Positions 26,426 through 35,055 of a stretch of 59,793 nt of DNA are shown piece after piece. A program made the translations under genes and the position numbers. The stretch spans positions 1 to 59,793 of the forward strand of contig NZ_ATWL01000018.1 in NCBI RefSeq assembly GCF_000421225.1. The letters run 5' to 3'. The notes under the pieces were generated by a model. That model worked only from the letters and a program-made list of their open reading frames with translations, was not told the DNA's origin and did not search any database. The DNA comes from Ruania albidiflava DSM 18029 (GTDB lineage: Bacteria > Actinomycetota > Actinomycetes > Actinomycetales > Beutenbergiaceae). Each line of letters starts with the position of its first letter. Positions within the stretch are counted from its first letter, which is position 1.

Positions 26426-26821
26426 ATGATCCGATCGTCTTCACCCAGGCGGGCAGGACGCCTGCTGGCCACTGCCGGTATCACGATCATCGCGATCGCC
26501 GGCGTCTCGGGCGCCGCTCAGGCAGCTGGCCATGAGCCGCCATCGGGCGAGCTCACCGGCTGCCCAGACGGTGCAGTGTGTCTCTACCCGGACGACAGCT
26601 GGAACTGGGGCAGCCCCAGCCATGTCTTCTACGAGCAGGGCACGCACCGCGTCTCCTACCAGTACGACGAGCACCGCATCTTCAACAACCAGGACGACCT
26701 CGGCTACGTCGAGCTGTGCGCCGGGACCGACGGCACCGACTGCGACAACCTGATCGCGCCTGGCGAGTACACCGACATCAATCTCACTGACGTCGAGTCG
26801 ATCCGGCTCTTCAGCTACTGA
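26426..26821 (+). CDS. Secreted small protein, peptidase inhibitor family I36-like (copy 2)
   Basis: A 131-residue paralogue with a signal peptide (hydrophobic LLATAGITIIAIAGVSGAAQA) and the same four-cysteine layout, GCPDGAVC and LCAGTDGTDC. The motif EHRIFNNQ is retained. The mature part is acidic, unlike copy 1. Its own GAGGAGGAG ribosome site lies in a 26-base gap after copy 1, so the three copies are probably co-transcribed. Confidence 0.72.
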   Translation: MIRSSSPRRAGRLLATAGITIIAIAGVSGAAQAAGHEPPSGELTGCPDGAVCLYPDDSWNWGSPSHVFYEQGTHRVSYQYDEHRIFNNQDDLGYVELCAGTDGTDCDNLIAPGEYTDINLTDVESIRLFSY

Positions 26822-26861
26822 GCCGGCGACTCTCCACGCAGCACTCTGGAGGAGATCTGCC

Positions 26862-27272
26862 ATGACTAGCACTCGAACCCGTACCAGGCTCACCGCCGTG
26901 CTCGCCTCGCTCGCCCTGTCCCTGATCACCTTGACGGGGCTGTCCAGCACCGCTCAGGCTGCTGAAGCACCCGCAGCGACCAGCGACGACGTCACCGCGT
27001 CCACGCATGGCTGTCCACGCGGCGCCGTGTGCATCTACCCAGGCGAGGGCTGGAATGGTGGGAACCCCACGTACATCTTCTACTCCTACGGGGTCCACAA
27101 GGTCTACGACCAGTGGGGTTGGCACCGCGTATTCAACAACCAGTACGGACGCGCGTACGCCTCCGCGTGCAAGAACGGCAACGGCACCCAGTGCCGTCTG
27201 CCGGTCATGCCCGGGACCTGGTCCAACGTGTCGATGACGCTGATCAACTCCTTCTGGTTGTTCACGGAGTAG
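26862..27272 (+). CDS. Secreted small protein, peptidase inhibitor family I36-like (copy 3)
   Basis: A 136-residue paralogue, most like copy 1 (shared GWNGGNPTY in the mature part and closely similar signal peptides). Cysteines in GCPRGAVC and ACKNGNGTQC and the motif WHRVFNNQ are retained. ATG has GGAGGAG upstream, 40 bases after copy 2. A bidirectional hairpin follows about 115 bases downstream. Function is inferred from family only. Confidence 0.73.
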   Translation: MTSTRTRTRLTAVLASLALSLITLTGLSSTAQAAEAPAATSDDVTASTHGCPRGAVCIYPGEGWNGGNPTYIFYSYGVHKVYDQWGWHRVFNNQYGRAYASACKNGNGTQCRLPVMPGTWSNVSMTLINSFWLFTE

Positions 27273-27388
27273 TGACGAGCGCACACGCGCCAGCGCCCTG
27301 AGGACAGCCTGCGGGTTGCATTCGCGCCGATGACAGCGAGATGAAAGCGTGCTGACGCACACTGGTAACCGTCCGAGGGGGACCGAAG

Positions 27389-27421
27389 CTGAGGGGCCGG
27401 CCATCATGGTCGGCCCCTCAG
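27389..27421. terminator. Bidirectional hairpin terminator
   Basis: Perfect 11-base arms (CTGAGGGGCCG / CGGCCCCTCAG) separated by about 11 bases, between the I36 cluster on the plus strand and the LacI gene on the minus strand. No U-tract. Confidence 0.7.
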
Positions 27422-27437
27422 TCATGTCTGGCCCTGC

Positions 27438-28472
27438 TCAACCCTCGCGTGACGGCGGATGGTCCGTGGATCGTCTGAGCACCAGCTCAGGAGCCGGTTC
27501 AGTGATGAAGGTGTTCGTCTCCGGGCTCCGCCCGTCGATAGCATCGATCAGCAAAGTGGCAGCGGTCGAGCCCAGCTGGTGCAGCGGCAGGCGGACTGCG
27601 GTGAGTGCCACCGCAAGGTGCTCGACGAACCACGCGTCATGGATCGTCACCACCGAAATCTCCTCCGGCACCCGTACCCACGCGTCTCGCAGCGTGCTGA
27701 GCACACCGCTCGCCGTCACTGCGTTCACCACCACCAGCGCCGTCGGCAGGTGCGGTCTCTGCAGGATCTCTTCTGCTGCAACAGCTCCCGACCGCGGTGA
27801 CCAGCCCGCGTGCACGATGTCTGCCCCGCCCGCCAGCCCCACCTGCCGGAGCGCCGCCCGGTAGCCCGACTCCCGACGATCCGAGGTCTGCGATCCGTCC
27901 GGTCCCGCCACAAACGCAATCTCACGATGGCCGAGACCGAGCAGGTGCTCCGTCGCGAGGACACCCGCCGCCGCGTCGTCGACCCGCACGGTCGGGACGT
28001 TCCGCCCGTCATCGGCGTTCACCAGCACGGCCGGCACCGATGAGGAGATCGCCTCCACTAACCGGTCTTCCTGCCCGTAGCCGCTGTGCAGGATCACTCC
28101 GTCCAGGCGTCCACGGGCCACGAACGCCCGGAGCTGGCTGTCGTTCTCGGCCAGCTCCTCGGCCTCTGCCAGCAGCGTGACATACCCGGCACGGGTGCAG
28201 CGGCTCTGCGCACCGGCCAGCACATCGACATTGATCGGACTGTCCAGACCATGCATCACCAGGCCGATCGCTCCGGACCGGGCGCCACGCAACGAGCGGG
28301 CCACCGAGTGCGGCACGTATCCCAACGCGGTGGCCACAGACCGGATCCGTTCGCGGGTGTCGTCTCGTACCCGGACCTTCGGATCCTCGTTCAGCACGCG
28401 GGAGGCGATCGCCGGCGAGACGCCGGCCTCGTTCGCCACGTCCCGCAACGTCGGGTGGCCGCGCGGATACAT
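27438..28472 (-). CDS. LacI-family transcriptional repressor
   Basis: A 344-residue sugar-responsive repressor. The N-terminal helix-turn-helix and hinge read TLRDVANEAGVSPAIASRVL through VPHSVARSLRGARSGAIGLV, followed by a periplasmic-binding-protein-like ligand domain with DGVILHSGYG and ending in a PurR-like C-terminus (LVLRRSTDHP). ATG 28472 is preferred over the GTG at 28505 because TATCGT lies six bases before it and the longer form would overlap the -35 of the divergent operon. It probably controls that operon through the palindrome at 28530-28547. Confidence 0.92.
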   Translation of the reverse strand: MYPRGHPTLRDVANEAGVSPAIASRVLNEDPKVRVRDDTRERIRSVATALGYVPHSVARSLRGARSGAIGLVMHGLDSPINVDVLAGAQSRCTRAGYVTLLAEAEELAENDSQLRAFVARGRLDGVILHSGYGQEDRLVEAISSSVPAVLVNADDGRNVPTVRVDDAAAGVLATEHLLGLGHREIAFVAGPDGSQTSDRRESGYRAALRQVGLAGGADIVHAGWSPRSGAVAAEEILQRPHLPTALVVVNAVTASGVLSTLRDAWVRVPEEISVVTIHDAWFVEHLAVALTAVRLPLHQLGSTAATLLIDAIDGRSPETNTFITEPAPELVLRRSTDHPPSREG

Positions 28473-28478
28473 GGTCGC

Positions 28479-28484
28479 ACGATA
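28479..28484 (-). promoter_or_regulatory. -10 hexamer for leaderless lacI-type regulator mRNA
   Basis: TATCGT on the minus strand, six bases before ATG 28472. Confidence 0.5.
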
Positions 28485-28498
28485 TCGAGACGACGGGG

Positions 28499-28527
28499 TT
28501 GACACTCGACCATCCTGTCACTAGTGT
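28499..28527 (+). promoter_or_regulatory. Promoter of the FAD oxidoreductase / sugar importer operon
   Basis: TTGACA (28499-28504), a 17-base spacer and TAGTGT (28522-28527). The start of transcription would fall inside the palindrome at 28530-28547, leaving a leader of about 130 bases before ATG 28668. Confidence 0.65.
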
Positions 28528-28529
28528 CC

Positions 28530-28547
28530 TGAAAAATCGATTGTTCA
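28530..28547. promoter_or_regulatory. LacI-type operator
   Basis: TGAAAAATCGATTGTTCA is an 18-base palindrome (one mismatched pair) with a central CG, the form of LacI/GalR-family operators. It begins two bases after the -10, so a bound repressor would block transcription start. The divergent gene encodes a LacI-family protein. Confidence 0.65.
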
Positions 28548-28667
28548 CCAGGTTTGGGCTCCACTAGCCGCAGGCGAACCAGTTCACGGGCACCACACCC
28601 GTCCGTCGACTCTGCACGCCCTGCAAGGCGACCCTGCGGCGTGCTCACCCTCGGACGAAAGGCTCTG

Positions 28668-30080
28668 ATGAGACCCCCACTGCGCGAGAACGCAGTCAGC
28701 TATGACGTCGCCGTGATCGGCGGTGGACCCGGCGGACTGCCTGCGGCGATCGCCGCAGCCCGTGCGGGAGCCCGCACCATCCTGGTGGAGCGCACCGCAG
28801 CTCTGGGCGGCGCCGCGGCCTCCGGGCTGGGCATCCTCGGCTTCCTCGACCGGGCTGGCAACCCAGCACTGGGCGGCATCGCGCAGGAGCTGGTCGACCG
28901 GCTCGTCGCCGTCGGTGGGTCGCCCGGGCACTTCCGCTGCCCGGTGCACAACTCGATCACCCCGATCTCTCCGGACCTGCTGAAGATCGTCGCGGTCCAG
29001 ATGTGCCAGGAAGCCGGCGTCGACATCCTGTTCGAGAACGAGCTCCTGGACGTCGACATCGACCCCTCGGACACCCTCCGCTCGGCGACTGTCTACGGAA
29101 AGCTCACCAAGACCCGTATCGAGGCGCGCGTCTTCATCGACGCCACCGGCGACGGGGACCTCGCCTACCTCGCCGGCGTGCCGCACACCCTGGGCCAGGA
29201 CGGCACCCGCACCATGCAACCGAGCACGTTGATGTTCACCGTCACCGGACACGACCTGGACCGCTTCTTCGCCTTCCTGGACGACGATCCGGAGGAGATG
29301 GGTATCAAGGAGTCCTACGCCGTGGACTACGACGTCGACTTCCTCCGGCGCACCCCCGGACACTGCTTCATCGGCATGACCCAGCGAATTGCACAGGCTC
29401 GGGCGGCAGGCGCGTTCACCATCCCGCGCAACCAGTTCATCTACATCTCCACCGCCTCGGACCGGCAGCTGGCGATCAACACCTCCCGAGTGACCCGGAT
29501 CGACGCCTCCGACCCCGTCCAGCTCTCCAAGGGGTTGGAGACCGGGTACGGGCAGGTACTTGAGCTGCTCGACTTCATGCGCAGCAGCATGCCCGGTTTC
29601 GAGCAGGTGGAGCTCTCCCAGATCGCCCCGGCGCTCGGCATCCGAGAGACACGCCACTTCATCGGCGAGCACCGCCTCACCATGGGCACGTTGGACAGCC
29701 CGACCACCAGCGAGGAAGCCATCGCGCTGTCCGCCTACAACATCGACATCCACTCCGGCACCGGTGACGGGATCGACCTGCAGGTGGTCGAGGAGCCGTT
29801 CGGCATCCCGTACGGCTGCCTGGTGCCCCAGCAGGTCGACGGCCTGCTGCTCAGCGGCCGGACGATCTCGGTGGACTCCACCGTGTTCGCCGCCGCACGG
29901 GTGATGGGCACCTGCATGGCGATCGCCGAATCGGCCGGGCTCGCCGCGGCGAGCGCCGTCGAGACCGGCGGGTCGGTGAAGGACGTCGACGTCGCCCGTC
30001 TTCGGGCCGACCTGCACGACCAGGGCGCGATCCTTCCCGGTATGCCGGCGCGCTCCGCCGTCGGCGTGCACACCTACTGA
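28668..30080 (+). CDS. FAD-dependent oxidoreductase (PF12831-like)
   Basis: A 470-residue flavoprotein, first gene of the sugar operon. FAD-binding motif AVIGGGPGGLPAAIAAARAG near the N-terminus, acidic end of the second strand in TILVERTAALGG, and a C-terminal FAD contact (LLLSGRTISVDSTVFAAARV). The fold and length fit the FAD_oxidored family found in carbohydrate-use clusters of actinobacteria. The substrate is unknown, but co-regulation with a carbohydrate importer suggests oxidation of an imported sugar or derivative. ATG 28668 has GAAAGG upstream; the longer frame would cross the promoter. Confidence 0.8.
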   Translation: MRPPLRENAVSYDVAVIGGGPGGLPAAIAAARAGARTILVERTAALGGAAASGLGILGFLDRAGNPALGGIAQELVDRLVAVGGSPGHFRCPVHNSITPISPDLLKIVAVQMCQEAGVDILFENELLDVDIDPSDTLRSATVYGKLTKTRIEARVFIDATGDGDLAYLAGVPHTLGQDGTRTMQPSTLMFTVTGHDLDRFFAFLDDDPEEMGIKESYAVDYDVDFLRRTPGHCFIGMTQRIAQARAAGAFTIPRNQFIYISTASDRQLAINTSRVTRIDASDPVQLSKGLETGYGQVLELLDFMRSSMPGFEQVELSQIAPALGIRETRHFIGEHRLTMGTLDSPTTSEEAIALSAYNIDIHSGTGDGIDLQVVEEPFGIPYGCLVPQQVDGLLLSGRTISVDSTVFAAARVMGTCMAIAESAGLAAASAVETGGSVKDVDVARLRADLHDQGAILPGMPARSAVGVHTY

Positions 30081-30136
30081 CCAGAGAAGACCGGTGACCC
30101 GGGCACACGGCCCGTCCACCTCGAAAGGAGACAAGG

Positions 30137-31444
30137 ATGTCGGCACGGAACACCCGCAGACGGCGCATGCTCACCCTGACCAGCGCCACGCTCACCCTCG
30201 GTCTCGTCGCCGCCTGCAGCGGCGGCGGAGACAGCTCCAGCACCGAGATCACCATGTGGACGTTCCTCGATCCCGCCGGGGACTCCGGACGCGAGCAAGT
30301 GCTCGGCGACCTCATCGAGTCCTATGAGGAGGCCAACCCAGAGGTCACGGTGAACGTCGAGGTGCAGCAGTGGGACACGATGACCCAGCAGTTCCTCGCA
30401 GCGGACGTCTCCGGTACCGCGCCGGACGTGATGTGGGTGGCGCTGGACCAGGTCTACAGCGCCGTACAGCAGGGCGCCCTGGCCGACTTGAACTCGCTCG
30501 CCTTCGGTGACCTTCCCGCCGACCAGCTCGAAGAGCTGCACGACGTGTACTGGGACACCATGGAGACCGATGACGGCGCCAGCTACGGCGTGGTCCACTC
30601 CCGCAACTACTTCGGCATCATGTACCGAGCGGACCTGCTCGAGGAAGCCGGAATCGACCCGGAGCAGATCACCACCTGGGACGACCTCACCCAAGCAGCC
30701 GAAGAGCTGACCGCCCCGGGTGAGAACCGGTGGGGCCTGGGGCAGGCGTTCGGCACGTCGTTCGCCGACCCGCAGATCCTCTCCGCCCGGCTCGTGGAGA
30801 GCCAGGGTGCGATGTTCGGTGATGACGGCACTCCCCTGTGGGCCACCGACGAGGGCATCGCCGCCATGGAGTTCCAGGCCGGCTTCGTCACCGACAGCCA
30901 GGTCACTCCGGACGACTCCGTGCGCCTGACCGCTGAGGACCTCTACGAGCTGTTCTCCGCCGGCCAGGTGGCGATGATCAACGCCGCCAGTGTCCGCGTA
31001 CCCACCATGCAGGAACAGGTGGGCGCGGAGAACGTCGGGTTCATGCACTACCCCTCCGAGGACGGGCAGAACCCGGCTCCGGGCAACCTGGCAGGCTGGT
31101 CGGTCGGTGTGTGGGCGGGCAGCGAGGTTGCCGAGCAGGCTGCCGACTTCGTCGCCTACATGTCCAGCCCCGAGGCGGACGAGCAGTGGATGCTCGACGC
31201 ACAGCAGCCTCCGTTGTACGCCTCCACCGCGGAGAACAACGCGGACTTCCTCGCCGATCCGGAGAACTCCTTCCTCTCGGTGGTGCTGGAGGGATCTCAG
31301 GAGTACGGCTGGCTGCCACCGACCACCATCCCGACCGCAGGCTGGCGTGAGGCGCTGAACGGCGCAGTGCAGCAGGTGCTCCTCGGAGAGGCAGACCCTG
31401 CGCAGGCGATGGAAGCGGCCGCCCAGTCCCTCGACCATGGCTGA
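30137..31444 (+). CDS. Carbohydrate ABC transporter substrate-binding lipoprotein (family 1)
   Basis: A 435-residue lipoprotein with a signal peptide and lipobox LVAACSGGGD. The binding domain starts TEITMWTFLDPAGDSG. Family 1 features are the repeated aromatic residues lining the cleft and a C-terminal region with helical repeats (GWREALNGAVQQVLLGEADP). It captures a sugar or oligosaccharide outside the cell and hands it to the two permeases that follow; the ligand is unknown. ATG is preceded by GAAAGGAGACAAGG. Its end overlaps the next gene by eight bases, showing tight coupling. No ATPase gene is in the operon, so a shared MsiK-type ATPase is likely. Confidence 0.92.
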   Translation: MSARNTRRRRMLTLTSATLTLGLVAACSGGGDSSSTEITMWTFLDPAGDSGREQVLGDLIESYEEANPEVTVNVEVQQWDTMTQQFLAADVSGTAPDVMWVALDQVYSAVQQGALADLNSLAFGDLPADQLEELHDVYWDTMETDDGASYGVVHSRNYFGIMYRADLLEEAGIDPEQITTWDDLTQAAEELTAPGENRWGLGQAFGTSFADPQILSARLVESQGAMFGDDGTPLWATDEGIAAMEFQAGFVTDSQVTPDDSVRLTAEDLYELFSAGQVAMINAASVRVPTMQEQVGAENVGFMHYPSEDGQNPAPGNLAGWSVGVWAGSEVAEQAADFVAYMSSPEADEQWMLDAQQPPLYASTAENNADFLADPENSFLSVVLEGSQEYGWLPPTTIPTAGWREALNGAVQQVLLGEADPAQAMEAAAQSLDHG

Positions 31445-32345
31445 GTCGACACTAGCCCCGGGTCGGCGGTCGACAGCACCGGAACGGGCGCACCGGCGGG
31501 ACTGGATGGGCCTGGTCTACGTCGCGCCGGTCATGCTCGTCCTGCTGGTCGTGCTCATCCTGCCGGCCGGGTTCGCCATCTACTACAGCCTGCTGAAGCT
31601 GCAGTCCGTGCGGCCGGTCGGGTTCGCCGGGCTGGAGAACTACCAGCGCGTGTTCTCCGACCCGGAGATGGTCGAGGTGCTGGTGCGCACCCTCGGGTTC
31701 GCGGTGGTGACTGTAGCGCTGACGTTGGCAGCAGCCCTCGTGGTGGCCGTCTTCCTGGACCGGCTGACGACGGGCCGAGCCACCGCGGTGCAGATCCTGG
31801 TGGTGCTGCCCTGGGTGATCTCCACGATCGTCGGAGCCTTGCTCTTCCGCTGGTTCTTCGTGGCGGACATCAGCCCGGGCGTCTACCTGGCGAGCCTGCT
31901 GGGTCTGCACATCAAGCCGTTGACCGACCCGACCCTGGCGATGGTCACGCTGATCCTGGTGGCCCTGTGGCGCACGCTGGGCTTCGCGGTCCTCATCCTG
32001 CTCGCCGGGATCAAGGCGATCCCGGCCGAGTACTACGAGTCCGCGACGGTGGATGGCGCCAACACCGGCCAGCAGTTCCGGCTCATCACCCTGCCGATGC
32101 TGAAGACGCCGTTGGTCATCACCACGGTGGTGCTCACGATGAGCAACCTGAACAATGTGGAGGCCCCGCTCGTGACCACCGGCGGCGGCCCAGGGGATGC
32201 GACGCAGATCCTGCCGCTGGCCATCTACCAGCAGGCGTTCACCCACTTCGACTTCTCCGGTGGTGTGGCACTGGCCTCCGTGGCCCTGGTGCTGAACGTC
32301 GGCCTGGTGTTCGCCTACCTGCGGCTCGCCCGGTGGAGCGTGTGA
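31437..32345 (+). CDS. Carbohydrate ABC transporter permease (MalF/UgpA-like)
   Basis: A 302-residue membrane subunit with six hydrophobic segments. The EAA coupling loop reads EYYESATVDGANTGQQFRLI followed by TLPML, as in MalF-type permeases. ATG lies within the end of the binding-protein gene and the TGA overlaps the next ATG by one base, so the genes are translationally coupled. It forms the channel with the next protein. Confidence 0.93.
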   Translation: MAESTLAPGRRSTAPERAHRRDWMGLVYVAPVMLVLLVVLILPAGFAIYYSLLKLQSVRPVGFAGLENYQRVFSDPEMVEVLVRTLGFAVVTVALTLAAALVVAVFLDRLTTGRATAVQILVVLPWVISTIVGALLFRWFFVADISPGVYLASLLGLHIKPLTDPTLAMVTLILVALWRTLGFAVLILLAGIKAIPAEYYESATVDGANTGQQFRLITLPMLKTPLVITTVVLTMSNLNNVEAPLVTTGGGPGDATQILPLAIYQQAFTHFDFSGGVALASVALVLNVGLVFAYLRLARWSV

Positions 32346-33205
32346 TGGCAGAGTCGTTGCAGCCTCGGGTCCGCACCCGCCGGCAGGTCGTCCGGATCGT
32401 CGTGGTGCTGGCGGCTGCGGTCGTCGCCCTGATCAACATCGCCCCGGTGCTCTGGGGCGTGGCGACCTCGGTACGGCCGCCGGAGAGGATCTTCGCGTTC
32501 CCGCCTTCGTTCCTGGTCGGAGACCTCACCACTGAGCACTACGCCCAGGTGCTCGAGGGGACCTTCACCCGAAACCTGGCGAACAGCGTGCTGTACTCCG
32601 GTGTGGCAACGCTGGCCGCTGTGGTGCTCGGGGCGATCGCCGCCTATGCCTTCGACCGGTTCCGGTTCCCGCTGCGTCGGCAGCTGTTCGGAGTGATCGT
32701 GGCCTGTATCCCGCTGTCGATGGGTGCAGCGGTGCTGGTGATCCCGAACTACCTGTACTTCGCGGCGTTGGGGCTGCTGGACACTCCGGTGATCCTGCCG
32801 CTGCTGTACCTGGGCTACAACCTGCCGATGGCCGTCTGGATCATCAAGGGTGCGATGGAGGGGGTACCCACCGAGCTGGACGAGGCGGCCACGCTGGACG
32901 GTGCCTCCAGGCTGCGGACCTTCTTCTCCGTGGTGCTTCCGCTGTGCCGGCCGAGCCTGGGCGCGGCCAGCATCTTCGTGTTCATCGGATCCTGGAACGA
33001 GTTCGTGGCCGGTTCGGTGATGGTCAACTCCTCCGAGTACCGGCCGGTGCAGGTAGCGGTCTACCAGTTCATCAGTGCGTTCGGCCGGCAGTGGGGTCCG
33101 TTGACGGCGAGTGCCGTGCTGGCCCTGGTGCCGATCCTGGTGCTGGTGGTGTTCTTCGGGCGGTATCTGGTCGCGGGACTGATGCGCGGGGCCGTGAAGG
33201 GGTGA
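32345..33205 (+). CDS. Carbohydrate ABC transporter permease (MalG/UgpE-like)
   Basis: A 286-residue partner permease. Six hydrophobic segments; EAA loop TELDEAATLDGASRLRTFFS followed by VVLPL. The frame is open far upstream, but ATG 32345 overlaps the stop of the previous gene (TGATG) and gives the normal family length. A short GC hairpin follows the stop codon and probably ends the operon. Confidence 0.93.
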   Translation: MAESLQPRVRTRRQVVRIVVVLAAAVVALINIAPVLWGVATSVRPPERIFAFPPSFLVGDLTTEHYAQVLEGTFTRNLANSVLYSGVATLAAVVLGAIAAYAFDRFRFPLRRQLFGVIVACIPLSMGAAVLVIPNYLYFAALGLLDTPVILPLLYLGYNLPMAVWIIKGAMEGVPTELDEAATLDGASRLRTFFSVVLPLCRPSLGAASIFVFIGSWNEFVAGSVMVNSSEYRPVQVAVYQFISAFGRQWGPLTASAVLALVPILVLVVFFGRYLVAGLMRGAVKG

Positions 33206-33213
33206 GGTGCCAA

Positions 33214-33231
33214 GGGCCGGGCCTGCGGCCC
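33214..33231 (+). terminator. Short GC hairpin after the sugar importer operon
   Basis: GGGCCG-GGCCTG-CGGCCC, six-base perfect arms, eight bases after the last permease stop. Weak alone, but well placed. Confidence 0.4.
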
Positions 33232-33396
33232 GACCCCACTGTCCGGTGGACGAAGACCACCCGCCGGCGGACGCTGACGCCTGGACCGATCGGGCACACC
33301 GGGTCGATCCGCGGTTGAATGGCAGCAGGTGCCCGCTGCACGCGGGTGCTGCGGCGTGCGGACGTGTGCGCCGCCGTCTTCCGAAGGAGGTCTCAG

Positions 33397-33753
33397 GTGT
33401 CAGACTCGCTCTACCACCCCACCACAGCCGCTGAAGCGCGACGCCGCAAGGAGCTCGCACCCGAGGCACACGAGGCGTTCGAGGCGTTCAGCCGGGCGGT
33501 GTTCGCCCCCGGTGCCCTGGACGAGACCACCAAACAGCTGATCGCCGTGGCGGTCGCGCACACCACGCAGTGCCCGTACTGCATCGACGGGCACACCAAG
33601 CTGGCCGTGCGCAAGGGCGCCAGTCCGGAGCAGATCATGGAGGCGATCTGGGTGGCGGCAGAGATGCGGGCCGGTGGTGCCTATGCGCACTCCACGCTCG
33701 CGATGTCCGCGATCGAGCACGTGCACCCCCAGCAGAGCACCCGGGAGGGGTGA
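33397..33753 (+). CDS. Carboxymuconolactone decarboxylase / AhpD-like protein
   Basis: A 118-residue alkylhydroperoxidase-D-like protein. The redox motif CPYCIDGH (Cys-x2-Cys-x3-His) is present, with the preceding helix LDETTKQLIAVAVAHTTQ typical of the family. Such proteins act as small peroxidases or thiol-redox partners. GTG 33397 was chosen because AAGGAGGT lies seven bases upstream. It is two bases from the cupin gene, so the two probably form an operon. Confidence 0.87.
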   Translation: MSDSLYHPTTAAEARRRKELAPEAHEAFEAFSRAVFAPGALDETTKQLIAVAVAHTTQCPYCIDGHTKLAVRKGASPEQIMEAIWVAAEMRAGGAYAHSTLAMSAIEHVHPQQSTREG

Positions 33754-33755
33754 CC

Positions 33756-34085
33756 GTGCGAAAACCAAGCCTGGACGCGATGGCCCGCCAGCTCGGCGAG
33801 CGGGCGGCCCGCGCGTCCAGCGGTCGGGCGGCGGAGACCGTCTACGGCGGGCACGAGAAACGGCTGCGCCAGACGATCGTGGCGATGACCGCCGGCACGG
33901 AGCTCGCCGAGCACGAGAATCCGGGCGACGCCACGGTGCTGGTGATCCACGGACGGCTGAAGCTCCTGGCCGGGGACGTGTCCTGGGAGGGCCGTCAGGG
34001 CGACTTCCTCACCGTGCCCGACGAGCGGCACTCGATCGAGGCCGTGACCGAGACCGCTTTCCTGCTCAGCGTCGCCAAGCACTGA
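33756..34085 (+). CDS. Small cupin-domain protein
   Basis: A 109-residue single-domain cupin (ETVYGGHEKRLRQTIVAM, then LAEHENPGDATVLVIHGRL, then GDFLTVPDERHSIEAVTE). The usual first-motif histidines are reduced to one (AEHENPG), so metal binding is uncertain. GTG has GGGAGGGG eight bases upstream, overlapping the previous gene's end. Pairing of AhpD-like and cupin proteins suggests a redox or stress role, which is an inference. Confidence 0.75.
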   Translation: MRKPSLDAMARQLGERAARASSGRAAETVYGGHEKRLRQTIVAMTAGTELAEHENPGDATVLVIHGRLKLLAGDVSWEGRQGDFLTVPDERHSIEAVTETAFLLSVAKH

Positions 34086-34226
34086 CCACGCTGCCACCGG
34101 CTCATTGCCGCACGGGCGCCACCCCACGGGCCCACCGGCGCCGCCCGGCGCCGGGACCGACTACCCTTCTGCCCGGCAGTACCTGCCCGGTGCACACCGG
34201 CAGCAGGACGTGGAAGGGGACCTGGA

Positions 34227-35054
34227 ATGACGTGCACGACGTGCGGGACGCCGGTGACGGCGGCCGTGAGCAGCTGCCCGCAGTGCGGGTCGCCGCTACT
34301 GCAGCAGGCAGATGCCGGCTGGGGCCAACCGGTCCCGCCAGCACCGGGCCAGCCAACCGCTGCGGTACCCCACCCGCCGCCGCCTCCCCCGCCGGGCCCG
34401 CCGGGTGCTCCGGGCGCTCCAGGGGCACCGGGCGCTCCAGGTGCACCAGGTGCACCAGGCGCTCCGGGCGCGTACGGCCCCTCGCCCTTCGGGCCGCCCG
34501 CCCACAGCCCCGACCAGAGTGGCTACAGCGTCCCGCAGGGTGGCTACACCCAGCCGCCACCGCACGCCTACGGCTACGGCACCCCGCACACGTCGTACGG
34601 CATGTTCAACACCCCGCAGATCCCCACCCCGTCGGGTCTGGGCCTCTTCGAGGCGGTCAAGCGGGTGCTCAGCAACTACGCGACGTTCAGCGGTCGTGCC
34701 TCCCGCAGCGAGTACTGGTGGTGGACGCTGGCGCAGCTCCTCGCCGTGTTCGTGCCCGTGGTGCTGCTGCTCGTGGTCGGCGTGTCCACCAACACCGCCC
34801 CGGGCAAGGGGGCGCTGGCAGGCCTGTTCAGCCTCTGGATCATCGTGGTGGTGCTGGGCACGATCGTGCCCACGATCGCAGCCACCGCCCGCAGGCTGCA
34901 TGACATCGGGCAGAGCGGGTGGCTGTACCTGATCGTGTTCATCCCCTCGATCGGCAGCATCGCCCTGCTCGTGCTGTGCGCACTGCCCTCCCAACCGGTC
35001 GCGAACCAGTACGGACTGGCACCCGTGGGCGCCAAGCCGCCGTTCCAGCTCTAG
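34227..35054 (+). CDS. DUF805 membrane protein with zinc ribbon and collagen-like Gly-Ala-Pro repeat
   Basis: A 275-residue protein. Residues 2-22 form a Cys4 ribbon (CTTCG ... CPQCG). A Pro/Gly-rich cytoplasmic stretch follows, with about eight collagen-type triplets (GPP then repeated GAP) near residues 51-78. Then comes a Tyr/Pro/Gln-rich part and a DUF805 domain (FSGRASRSEYWWWTLAQLL onward) with about four membrane helices and the motif ARRLHDIGQSGW. DUF805 proteins are inner-membrane proteins of unknown role. ATG has GGAAGGGGACC upstream. The triplet coding DNA is a 9-base tandem repeat that could vary in copy number. Confidence 0.8.
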   Translation: MTCTTCGTPVTAAVSSCPQCGSPLLQQADAGWGQPVPPAPGQPTAAVPHPPPPPPPGPPGAPGAPGAPGAPGAPGAPGAPGAYGPSPFGPPAHSPDQSGYSVPQGGYTQPPPHAYGYGTPHTSYGMFNTPQIPTPSGLGLFEAVKRVLSNYATFSGRASRSEYWWWTLAQLLAVFVPVVLLLVVGVSTNTAPGKGALAGLFSLWIIVVVLGTIVPTIAATARRLHDIGQSGWLYLIVFIPSIGSIALLVLCALPSQPVANQYGLAPVGAKPPFQL

Positions 35055-35055
35055 G

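Noticed and set aside
31967-32344. Upstream extension of the second sugar permease
   Set aside because: It overlaps the first permease in another frame; ATG 32345 overlaps the previous stop and gives the family length.
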